This document shows positions 51,796-62,129 of a stretch of 64,000 bases of DNA, piece after piece (position 1 is the stretch's first letter; each line of letters starts with the position of its first letter). A model generated the notes under the pieces. The model worked only from the letters and a program-made list of their open reading frames with translations, ran no database searches and had not been told where the DNA came from. Both the position numbers and the translations under genes were made by a program. Origin of the DNA: Drosophila persimilis (lineage: Eukaryota; Arthropoda; Insecta; Diptera; Drosophilidae); assembly GCF_003286085.1 (NCBI RefSeq), contig NW_020825326.1:1488001-1552000 (forward strand). Reading direction: 5' to 3'.

Positions 51796-52596
51796 CTAGT
51801 AAAGGCTCTCGGTGTTCGAGGAGCGTGGCTTCTTAAGCTTCTCCAAGTTCTTTATGACTATGTCGTGGAGCGAAGAGTAGCGGTTGCGCACCTCGCAGAC
51901 CACCAACCACAGACTGAGGTACTCCTTTTCATCCAGCTCGACGACGGCTCGTCGGTAGTCCTCGATGTGCGGATATTTCGCCACCTTTGACACGACCTTA
52001 GCGCGCGAGAGGAAGTATCTCGAGATCTGGTCGTAGAAGGCGGCCGCCTCCGACTCGACGGTCTGGATTTCGGCAAGGGTATCCTCCTGGATGGAGACGC
52101 CGAAGTTGTTGCCGTCCTCGATTTTCGGTATCATGAAAGAGATCCACATCTTCAAGAGATTGGCTGCAAGCAAATGCAACAATTAGTATAAGTGAATCAT
52201 AGTCCACGCTGTTCACTTACAATGCTCTACCAGAGTACGGATGATCGGCTTGACGACTTTGATCATCTCGCAGAGTGGCTTGTTGCACGACACTGAGCCG
52301 TTTGGCAAAGCCAGTATCGGGGACCCCGCGACGATGACATCGTTGCGTGCACGCTTGTTCGGCGGATGATCATCGTTGGCGCTTTCGTCGTGGTTTTTGG
52401 CTAGCACTGCCGGCAGGACCGGAATGTTTACATCCTGGTGGACTTCCTCAAAATCGCGCTCATTGAACATGGGCGTTGCGAGCAGCTCGTTTAGCTGGAC
52501 AATCTTCTCCGGGAAACACTTGGTAATCAGCAGCTCCGCCTTCTGGATCAGAGTGTCTTTATACTCCTGCACCTTGATAACTGTATCTTTCGGCAT
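51796..52596 (-). CDS. REG: proteasome activator PA28-gamma (REG, PSME3 orthologue)
   Basis: Two exons join in phase: 52221-52596 and 51796-52163, encoding 247 aa. The protein forms a nuclear ring that caps the 20S proteasome and promotes ubiquitin-independent degradation. Visible features: MPKDTVIKVQEYKD start; FPEKIVQLNELL and NIPVLPAVL (PA28 N-terminal helix); a short charged insert with nuclear-localisation-like PPNKRAR (about 79-84); CNKPLCEMIKVVKP; and, in exon 2, NLLKMWISFMIPKIEDGNNF with the activation-loop region, then EYLSLWLVVCEVRNRY and the C-terminal tail ending SSNTESLY, which docks on the proteasome alpha ring. Length matches the family (about 245). The same frame is open upstream to 52716; the start at 52596 is chosen from conservation. 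A TAG-TGA double stop ends the gene. It converges on mew. Confidence 0.95.
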
Positions 52597-52859
52597 AGTC
52601 GTCAGTTTTTGTTGCGAAATTTTCAAAAGGTAAAACCAAACGGCGACGTCGACGACAAAATTGCGACAGTCGGTGAACAAAACAGTTAAGACTTTATATT
52701 CTTGAGCTAGTGGCACTCTGATGCTGCAATTGTATATTGTCAGTGCTGGCTTCTTAATAGTTTTACATTCATGCCGGAAAACTTACCGAGAATTTCTCTG
52801 ATGCGAATTTATTCGGCAGCGTGCTCTAGGGATGTTAAACATATATTGATATATCAATC

Positions 52860-52867
52860 TATCGATA
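52860..52867. promoter_or_regulatory. DRE (TATCGATA), DREF-type site
   Basis: A perfect 8-bp DRE lies 264 bases upstream of the REG start codon. DREF/BEAF-32-type sites are frequent in Drosophila housekeeping and divergent promoters. Confidence 0.6.
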
Positions 52868-53290
52868 TATATTTTTTGTTGATAATATATTTGTTACTGA
52901 TATTTTTTTGACTGGCCAAAATATTAAAGATATAAATATTATTTATTTGGGTATATAATAAACTGCTTTTCCTAATTAAAAGTTGTCACTATTTTGTTGT
53001 TGTTTCACGACGTTAGACTTTTTATTCTGCTTATCATTGCACAGGGTAGCTACACAGAAATATCGGTATTTTTGTTCGATAAGCGGAACTGATCGGCACT
53101 TTATTTTGAAAATCCTTATGGGAAAAGCGTCCAGTTTGAGCGAAAGAAATATATACTTTAGATTCGATTAGTTGATTAGTCCTGAAATTGTTATCTCTAT
53201 CTTTTTGAGACTCAATCTCTATGTGTAGTGGAATGTGACGAATATTCTTCAGTCAGCGAAACTATCGGATGACTACTTTTGCAGCTCAAT

Positions 53291-53298
53291 TATCGATA
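53291..53298. promoter_or_regulatory. DRE (TATCGATA), DREF-type site
   Basis: A second perfect DRE lies 281 bases upstream of the LRRC57-like start codon. Together with the site at 52860 it brackets the divergent promoter. Confidence 0.6.
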
Positions 53299-53578
53299 TT
53301 CGCATATCACACGCCCCCGATGACCGATGTAAATACATTGTAGAGGACACATAAATAATTAACAATTAACAACACAAATAAGGGACGTGAAGAACACTGT
53401 TAATATAATGTATTGCGCATAGTATATGATTGTCCGACACGTACCAATTGAGAGTATCCATCCGCTGCCACAGAACAGAGCTCGGGAGCGGCTCCCTCCC
53501 ATGGTTAATCTGCATAGATAAAAGCAGCAGTTAACTTCATTTGCATACATATATTGTTAAGGACGGACGGCGGTGGAG

Positions 53579-54295
53579 ATGGGTAACAAGCAAATCAAAC
53601 AGCACCTGGAGACGGCACAGAAGACGGGCATACTAAAGATCTCACTGCAGCGACTGCAGGAGTTTCCGCCCCAGCTGAAGGCCTATCCGAATGTCTTAAA
53701 AACGCTCGATCTGTCCGAGAACCGCTTCGAGCACATGCCCGACGAGCTGGGGCGACTGACGCTGCTAAAGCATCTTAACCTGAGTGGCAATCGCCTGATA
53801 GAGCTCAACACCGTGGTGGGCGAGCTGTTGAAACTGGAGGTGCTGCTGCTGATGGACAATTATTTGACACAGCTGCCCAAAACGTTGGTCAACTGCACCA
53901 ATCTCAAGACGGTGAACTTGAGTAACAACCAGCTGAAGGAATTTCCATCGATGCTGTGCGGCCTGACTAAACTGGATGTGCTCGATCTTTCCAGGAACAA
54001 GATTACTAAAGTCCCTTCGGAGGTGAGCAGTCTCTGCGTCACCGAGCTGAACCTCAATCAGAACCAGATTTCTTCGCTGGCCGAAGATGTGGCCGACTGT
54101 CGCAAGCTGAAGACCCTGCGGCTCGAGGAGAATTGTCTACAAGCAATCGCCTTCACGCCGCGCATTCTCAAGGATTCAAAGATTTGCATCCTTGCCGTCG
54201 ATGGAAATCTGTTCAACTCTAAGCAGTTCACCGACCTCGACGGCTATGATGTTTACATGGAGCGGTACACGGCGGTCAAGAAGAAGATGTTCTAG
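53579..54295 (+). CDS. leucine-rich repeat protein, LRRC57 orthologue
   Basis: A single-exon ORF of 238 aa. The start MGNKQIKQHLETAQKTGIL carries Gly2, a classic N-myristoylation context. About seven leucine-rich repeats follow with the short SDS22/Ras-suppressor-like pattern: LKTLDLSENRF, LKHLNLSGNRL, LEVLLLMDNYL, LKTVNLSNNQL, LDVLDLSRNKI, VTELNLNQNQI and LKTLRLEENCL. The C-terminal cap reads ICILAVDGNLFNSKQF and ends with a basic AVKKKMF. Length and layout match vertebrate LRRC57 (about 239 aa), a membrane-associated protein of unclear function. In D. melanogaster this is probably CG3040, a recollection I am not certain of. The upstream in-frame GTG at 53573 is not used; ATG at 53579 preserves the Gly2 motif. 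Confidence 0.93.
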   Translation: MGNKQIKQHLETAQKTGILKISLQRLQEFPPQLKAYPNVLKTLDLSENRFEHMPDELGRLTLLKHLNLSGNRLIELNTVVGELLKLEVLLLMDNYLTQLPKTLVNCTNLKTVNLSNNQLKEFPSMLCGLTKLDVLDLSRNKITKVPSEVSSLCVTELNLNQNQISSLAEDVADCRKLKTLRLEENCLQAIAFTPRILKDSKICILAVDGNLFNSKQFTDLDGYDVYMERYTAVKKKMF

Positions 54296-54402
54296 AACAC
54301 ACCTCCCATTCATGGAAACATATATCTTCGTGTCCCCTATTTATGATTCTAAACTAATTTAATAGCTTAATTGTATGTACGCCTTCATTGTAAATCGTTG
54401 AG

Positions 54403-54408
54403 AATAAA
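54403..54408 (+). terminator. AATAAA polyadenylation signal of the LRRC57-like gene
   Basis: A canonical AATAAA lies 108 bases after the stop codon, between this gene and the convergent acyl-CoA oxidase gene. Confidence 0.6.
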
Positions 54409-54528
54409 CAGAGAAAAGACAAACTACCCCTCCATATAGATATGTATGTAGATCAAAAAGTAAGAAAGATGCAAATATATGAGTATGGAAAATACTCATG
54501 TGAAAATCTTATATGCTTCTGGAATTCA

Positions 54529-56613
54529 TTAGAGCTTGCCCCGCATCATGGGCTGTAGGTGGCTGCGGAAGGTGGCGTTGACAGGCTCCTGGTTGAGAGG
54601 ATTGCGGCGTGCTTCCGCCATCAGACGCTCGTACACGCGTCCATCGTAGCTGCCCAGAGTGGAGCCGAGCGTACGATCATGGAAATCGAAGCCATCCACC
54701 AGAGCCACAGCATTGGGACGCAGCTTTGTGAGGAGTTGTTCGAATCTGCGCTCCACCAACCGCAGCTGGGTACCGGTGATGCTGTTCCAGCGCAGCACGG
54801 GGCCGGCCTGGCGCAGGAAGGTGTCCAGCACGAAGAGCTCCACCAGCTGGCCCAGTACGGCGGAGACTTGTGTACTAAGCGGACCCCGCCTGAGGCGCTC
54901 CAGCTCCTGCAGCGAGTTCCTGGTGAGGAAGGCATGGGCATGGGCTACGGCGGCCGCTGTGAGTTGCCTGCCAGCCAGATTGTTAGACTGCTGCTCGCTC
55001 AACTTCCTCTGGCGATGCATGCTCTGACTCTGCCAGGCCTGGCGGGTCTGCTCCATGGCGGAGATCTCCAGAGCGCGGGCGGCGTTCTCTGCCAAATCCT
55101 TGCCCCAGCTAAGACGAGCCGTGTTCCGCAGATAGGTCACACTGCCGGGCAGCACTCGTCGCTTCAGACTGTCCGTGTATTGGCGCACCAGGAAGCGGGC
55201 CGTCTGCAGCATGAGGACGGTGTACTCACCTTCGTACGTGTAGGCGGCTGTGGCCATGCCGTAGATGCTGTCGAAGTTTGCCGACGACAGGAAGCCGTGG
55301 CCGCCGCAGGCCTTACGTAGTCGATCAATGCCCTCGCTGGCCTCGTCGGTGGCCACGGCCTTCAGGCAGCAGCTGAGGGCGTGTAGCTCGGGCAAAGAGT
55401 GCTGTCCAGATCCGCGCTCCAGCTGGTCCAGCACGCTAGCGTAAAAATTCCAGAGCCAGTCGGCGGCCAGGCGGTAGCAGACTCCTCGCGCAATCTGCGG
55501 CAGGATCTTCACCTGCTGCGTTATGTGGTCGAGAATCTGCACCTCCGGCTGATTATCATCAATGGGGCTCTGGCGACGAACGACGGAGTATCTGGGGAAG
55601 GCAGGGAGGCGATATTTGAGCAAGAAATCGACTGGGGTTCATCTGTCTCACCTGGTGGCAATGGTGGCTGCCTGGAGGAGGCCGTGCAGCACATCCCTGA
55701 GGGTGATGACCCTCACATACACCATGGTGCCGTAGAGAAGCAGCGGTGGCCGGCCCTGGACGAAGGTACCATCGGGCAGCACCTGGGCATTCTTCATCAG
55801 CATCTGATCGCGCGGTATCCGGACATTGCGCAGTCCTAGGAAGCCGTTGTTCACACCGTTACCGCCCAACTTGGGCCCAATGTCCCCCACATCGACGCCG
55901 GGTAGCGGCTGGTGTGTCTCTTCGTCCCGGATGCGGACCAGGAACGGCTGCAGGCCGTGATGTTGACCCTTTACGTACAGCTGAGCCAGCACGATGGTCA
56001 TGTTGGCTGTATTGCCCAGGCCGCCGGGCCACCACTTGTAGGCACTCAGGCTGGGGGTGTTGAGGACGAACTCCTCGCTCTCTGCATCGTAGTCGGCGCG
56101 CGTCTCCAGGCCGCGCACAAAAGTGCCGTGGCCCAGCTCCGTCTGGGCATAGGTGCCGATGATGCCGTCCATGTGCCAGGCGCGGGTCAGCCACTTGTGC
56201 AGCTGTTCCTCGGTGCCCTGGCTGAGCAGCGTCGTGAGGAACATGGAGAAGTGCAGGCGCAGGGGGAAGCTCTGCTGGAAGAGGGCGGTGCCCAGTTGGC
56301 CAGAGAGAAGCACGCGAAACTCGCGCAGCGAGTCCACACTAAGGCTGAACTGCGGCTGGTTGGTGCTGTGCCACTGCCGCAGCTTGACCAGGAACTTGGT
56401 GGACCTGGCAATAGTCTGCTCATAGCGCTCCTTATACGACAAGCAGCTGGGATGCACTGCCTCCTCCAGCTCGGCATCCTTAAACACAAAGCGTTCCAGT
56501 GCGCGGCGCTCCTCCAGCTTGTCGCTGCCGCCCGCCCACCATCGGGCAAAGTCCTCGCTGTCAATGCTGGCCCCCGACCGCTCTCGCTGTAGATCAACGT
56601 TCACCGACGACAT
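54529..56613 (-). CDS. peroxisomal acyl-coenzyme A oxidase (ACOX1-like)
   Basis: Two exons join in phase: 55652-56613 and 54529-55591 (GTGAGA donor, CCCCAG acceptor), giving 674 aa; ACOX1 enzymes are about 660. It catalyses the first, FAD-dependent step of peroxisomal beta-oxidation, turning acyl-CoA into trans-2-enoyl-CoA and producing hydrogen peroxide. Visible features: an N-terminal helical domain (SYKERYEQTIARSTK); the FAD/substrate region YAQTELGHGTFVRGLET (about 155-171) and YKWWPGGLGNTANMTIVLAQL; IGPKLGGNGVNNGFLGLRNV; and in exon 2 KACGGHGFLSSANFD followed by YTYEGEYTVLMLQTARFL, which holds the glutamate of the ACOX catalytic EGE motif. The C-terminus is GKL, a PTS1 variant for peroxisome import. 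The Met at 56613 (MSSVNVDLQRE) is chosen over an upstream in-frame frame of low-complexity sequence. Drosophila has several ACOX paralogues; this may be CG4586, not verified. Confidence 0.93.
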
Positions 56614-56984
56614 CTCAAATACCAAAGCTCTGCACTGCGCAAACAGCGAAAGTACACTGAGCCTCTGGTGGCTGCAAAAACCACTGGGGAGCAGACGAAG
56701 CCAAAGAGAGGCAGCTGCTGACAGTCGCCAGTCCAGTAGCCGCCCGCCGCCCGCCAACCGCCGCCCACCGCTCGCCCTGACACCCTCCCTAGGAGGTGGT
56801 GTCAGTGAACCGCCAGCCAGTACAGTATACGTGAGCAAACGAACACTAGAGCTCCTTCGGCTCGTGTGCTTCGTGTGAATCGTGTGCGTGTTTTTCCGCG
56901 ATCATCTGGTTTTGCCTGCACTCAGCTTGGAGGCATCTGATTTCTGGGCCATCCAGAGGTGGAGATAGCGCGTATCTGCGCGTT

Positions 56985-58563
56985 CCAGATATGAATTTTT
57001 ATTTTTATTTGTATGTAATCTCCGCAAACAATAATCGGGAGCTTTTCTTAAATTCTCATTTTATTTCTTTTAGAAAAAGCGACACAGACATTTGGTTTTA
57101 CTACGATTATTCTTAATTTGTTTACCCATTCGGTTCTTTGACTTACATATAGTAAGTATTTGTGCAACATTCAACAAAATATACATATATGTATATATAA
57201 ATAATTGATTCTCTCTCGACTCTCGACTCTCGGCTCTCGGCTCCACTAAAATACCTTCATTTTGCTCTCTTCATCGGGCTGTGCGTCGTGCTGGAATTCT
57301 TTCTCTGCTATGTTTATTTTTATTTTAGACCCTATTCTTTTTATAAGTCTCGCTATCAGCTCAGATACGAGTGGGCAAAACAAGTTCGCTCTGGGTGCCT
57401 CGGGGTCGGGATTACGGGCTGATGGTCTTGTGTCGAGAGGCGTGTCTGCTCCATTGCCAAAAATAACCACAGATAACCCTGCACTAGAGGGACAACTGAA
57501 AACGTAGCCATAGCCGTGTCCAGTCGATTATTCCGACTAAGGGTCACCCGCTACTCATCTACAGATCTTCAGTACGAGTTCTACGAAGTTACCAAATATG
57601 CATCCATATACCATCCTATAATATGCTAAAGGAGTTGGCAATAGTTGGCGATAAGTACATACTTATGTGCATGTATCTACGGGGTTGGCAATATTCAATC
57701 ATTCGACGAGCATCGGGTATGAACAGACAAAGACCACCAAGACACCGGGCCTAGCTCTGGCAATGGAATCGATTTCAAACTGGGACGACGACACACTTGG
57801 CTTAATAGTTACAGTTTGTGTTTTCTGTTTCTGTTTGGGTTTTTGCTTTTACTCTTTCGATTTTCCAACAAATACTTCCACCAGATGAGCATCTCGTTGT
57901 GCTCTATGAAACGGTAATCTCATCTCTTCTTGGCCCTGCGACTGCTAGGGAGGGAGGGCCGCAGACGAAGCGAGATATAAGGATGGGATGGAAAGACAGC
58001 TAACGGTACGAGTACAGTTGCGGATTACAGTTACAGCTACAGGGTCCTACGGAGGGAAAACACATATTCCCGATGCCGTTCAGAATCGACTGCTTTTGGC
58101 TTTCTTGTTGTTGTTTGTTCTTCATCGTTTATCGTTTATCGTTTGTTGTTTGTTTTTTTGTGTTTTTTATTCAAATTGTTCAATTTTTGTGTGTGTTTAT
58201 GTACATACATACATATAATAATAGTTTTACTTCATTTCAGACATTTGTTGAACATCGTTATCGTTATCGTTATCGTTATGCACACGCATACAAATGCATT
58301 GTCGAGTTTATACATATATTTATGTATATGTATGTGTGTGCACATATGTATATTATTAGGGGTTATTATTGTAACAGTTATTAGGTATACATACGTATAT
58401 AAGATCTCGGCAACATTTAACAACAATTATCTCTTATTTTAGTTTAGTTTTTAGTTTAAGTTTTTCTTAGTTTTTGTGTATTTTGTTTTTGCTCTGCACT
58501 CGATTTTCATTTTCTCACATTTATTGCACAATATATATGTATATTTAGTTATATATACCTACC

Positions 58564-58618
<55 letters not shown>

Positions 58619-59915
58619 ATTTTTTTAAATAATATTATGTTGTACTTGAAACTTGCACTAAACTATAAATTGTACAAAAAGATTTCGATTTCTCATCTTT
58701 ATCTTCTCCTCCTTACTCTTCCTTTTTTTTATAAGGTCGGTGTTTATCTAGTACTTCTTCGTCCTCTTCTTGTTCTATTAGGTCTAATTTTATCAACTAA
58801 AGCATTTTACATAACACATACTCATCTCCCTGAGGAGGGGCCTAATAGGGAGGGGGCTAGGGTTCTAGGGTTCTAGAGTGAGGTCTCTGCGGATAGAGGC
58901 CTGGGGCTGGGGTGTGTTATGTTCTGAGGGAGGGGTCTCGGTTGAACCTGCCCCACACCTGTCCCACCAGTCCCAGTCCCAGCCCCAGCCCCAGCCGCGT
59001 CCAAAACCCCCTACTGATCTCTCTTTTAAGTTTATAGTGTACTTGTTTACCGTTAGGTTAGTTGAAACTTCCTTCCTCTCTCTCCCTCTCTATCTCTCTC
59101 TCCTTCACACAAGCATAAATACATACATATACATTTAGCTGCGAGCGTGCGTGCGTGCGTGCGTGCTTGTGTTTGTGTGTGTGCCTCCCCTCCACGCACT
59201 CTCCGCACACTATTCTAAAGAAAAATCATCTAAAAAAAAATGCAAAAAAAAATATAGGAATAGGTTTTCTCTCTCTCTCTCTCTCTCTCGAGACCTTCAA
59301 GCTCGAAGGAACAATAACTAAGAAATCTACTTAACTAAATTCAATATTCAATACGCTTTCTATATATCGTCCCTCACATTTGCATGTTTCATAGTTTTCT
59401 TTCACTTTCACTTTTTTTTTCTTTGCGTGGCACAGCCACTACTTTGAACTTTAGGCCTCATTTCCGCTTCCGCTTTTCTGCATTCATTTCACATCTAGGT
59501 CACATTCGTTGATCAATTCTTTGCTTTTGCTTTTCCTATGCTAAGGGTGTTGGGGGAATGGGAGGGGTGTGGTGGGAGCTCTACGGCTTGTTGCGTCGCC
59601 TTGTGCTTTTGGTTGTTTACTAGAGGGAGAGGGATGCCGTTCTAACTTAGAGAGAGACAGAGTCCCGGGGAGTGGCAGAGACAGAGACAGGGACAGGGAC
59701 AGGGACAGAGACACTGCTGGCCACAACGAGAAGCGCTACAACAATTCAACAACAGCAACAACAATCAATTCAACTACAACAAATAACTAAGTGTGCATTG
59801 AGCAGCCTGTTGCAGCAGCCATGCCCTCGCCATCCACGTCATACACGCCATTCACGCCATTCACGCCACCCACGTATCCATATTCAATTATCCACGTCCA
59901 CGTCTCCGCCGCTGA
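56985..59915 (-). other. HDAC4 3' UTR (extent approximate)
   Basis: About 2.9 kb between the HDAC4 stop and two overlapping minus-strand AATAAA signals at about 56998-57009, close to the acyl-CoA oxidase 5' end. It is AT-rich with a (TA)n tract at 58564-58613, an (ATCGTT)n run near 58255-58278, a (CT)n run near 59266-59290 and several TGTACATA-like motifs. A long 3' UTR is plausible for HDAC4. The true end could be nearer, for example at TTTATT about 57312. Confidence 0.5.
58564..58613. repeat. (TA)n microsatellite
   Basis: About 24 TA units with one TG interruption, within the putative HDAC4 3' UTR. Confidence 0.9.
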
Positions 59916-62093
59916 CTATTTCGTTTCATCCTGATCCATCGGTTCTTCGGAGTCATCGCGCGATAGGGTTCTAAAAACAAACGAAACAGATATATTGGCC
60001 AATCAGCAAAGGAATCGATTGTTTACAAAATATTCACAAAGTGCGGCGCTAGACTATATGTACATAAACGATATCCCATTCGATAGATGTCCTAAAGACA
60101 AGTGTGGAATTATTGCACTCATTTATGGAATGATTCTAGGTCAGAGCAAACATTTTACGATCTTCAGTCGTATTATCGGAACGAATTCGATATTGGGTTG
60201 AATTTATGTTTTTTTATACGCGGTACACAGCACAGGAAATATGCCATACAGTCGATCTAGTTCGGACTGGTTTCAGCTCGAAGGGAGCGTCATTCACTAA
60301 AGCTTTCTGATGGAATCAGTTCTGGAATCTAGATAGTCTCATTTTATATGACAATCATCGCGTCATTGTACAATAAGAAAATCAAATTAATGCGGAACTA
60401 ATTTAGTTGAACATTTGGGAAACATTTCCTATGAGTCATTTTAGTTTCCTTCGCTGCGTAGTACAATTTTTGCGATGCACTAGACGGACACGAACCTGTG
60501 CATCGATTGCATTGAGAGGCCGGCCATGGCGTTGATCGTTTCAGATTCTTCGTGCTCCACCTTGAGCGTCTCCAGCGCAGACAGGCCGACAGTATGCTCC
60601 AGCATCCTCACGCAGGGCCAATGCGTTTGCTACATTCACAAGGAGCCGGAGAGATGGAGAGAGGAGTTGAGTGAGTGAGCCAGATAGCACATATATATTC
60701 ATGTATATATATATACCTGAATGGCTATCGTTTTTTGGAGCGTATTGATGGCATTCTGACAGGGCGGTCGTTCCAGCTCGGACTGGGAAATGGGCGCGGC
60801 GGGATCGCCGAGCAGAGCTCGGACGCACTCTTGGGCGGAATCACAGATGGCGGCCAGGTCGTAGCCGCCCTCGAGGGCCAGCACCACCTTGCCGTTGGCC
60901 AGCTGGAGGAGCTCGCGGGTCATGAAGCCGAAGCAAGCGGGCGACACGTGATAGCCGCCCAGTGGTGCCGGGTGGCCGGTGGCCGCATCGAAGCCGGACG
61001 AGACGAGCACAATGTCCGGGTTGAAGCCCTTGGCGATGGGCATCACAACGGTTCGGAATGCAGCGATATACTCGGCATCGCCCAGCGGCGGGTTCAAGGC
61101 CCCGGACCACGAGATGTTCACATTGAAGCCTAGACCAGCACCGGAGCCGCACTAAAAATACAGACACATCGATTAGTGGTTAATGTTTCGGGGTTCGAGG
61201 ATGTGCACTCACCTCTGTGGGTCCGCCTGTGCCGGGAAAGAAGTTACCGTCATCGTGTCGATGTATGGAAAGATATAGAATGTCGGGACTTTGGTAGAAT
61301 GCTTGCTGAGTGCCATTGCCATGGTGTACATCCTGAAAGAAGCACGAGAATCGGTTTAGTTACTGAGCGCTGAGCAAGCGGTGCTAGTGAACCCGCCCCC
61401 TCCCATGATATACGTTTACATAGTTCTCAAATACGATGCAAGAGCTAAAATATCTGGCCTTCCATAGCCACTTTGACTCACCCAATCGACAATGAGAATG
61501 CGCCTCATCTCGGGCATCTGCTGGCGCAGCCGTTTGGCGGCGATGGCGATCGAGTTGAAGAAGCAGAAGCCCATGGCCAGATTGGCCTCCGCATGGTGGC
61601 CGGGCGGCCGGACGACGGCGAATCCGTTGCGCAGATCTCCCTTGGCCGTCTTGAAGGCCAGATCGATCACACAGCCAGCTGCCATGCGGGCGGCGGTGGC
61701 CGTGTGGTGCTCATTCCACGTGGTGTCCAGGTCCACGCCCAGCCCCCCGCAAGAGAGGCGGACGAAGCTGGCGGCCAGCGTGGTCTCCAGTTTGGGTCGC
61801 GTCAGCTGGCACTGGTTGGAGCCGAAGAGCATCGCATGCGCCTCCGTGTGCACTGTCTGCAGCTCCTCCTGGGTGGCCTTTCGGGCCCGCAGTCGGTCGC
61901 AGCGCTTTACCAGATCCGTTTCGTTTAACCGGGCCCACACGCTCTGCAGCCGGCCGCTGTGCTCCGGATGCTGTGCGTTGTCGCCGCAGATGCAAGAGTG
62001 CTTCAGCATCAGCGGATCGTAGGCCAGGCCCGTGGTGATTTTGTGCGGGGGCAATGAGGCGGACGGCGGCGTCTGTTGCAGGTGCTGTTGCTC

Positions 62094-62129
<36 letters not shown>

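Larger units (their letters stand above)
52597..53578. other. divergent promoter region of REG and the LRRC57-like gene
   Basis: This 980-base stretch separates two oppositely directed genes, is AT-rich, and contains the two perfect TATCGATA sites listed separately. No intact gene is seen in it. The GC-rich block at 53440-53510 is likely 5' UTR of the LRRC57-like gene. Confidence 0.5.

Noticed and set aside
54559-55320. 253-codon plus-strand frame opposite the acyl-CoA oxidase gene
   Set aside because: Antisense shadow of a GC-rich coding exon.
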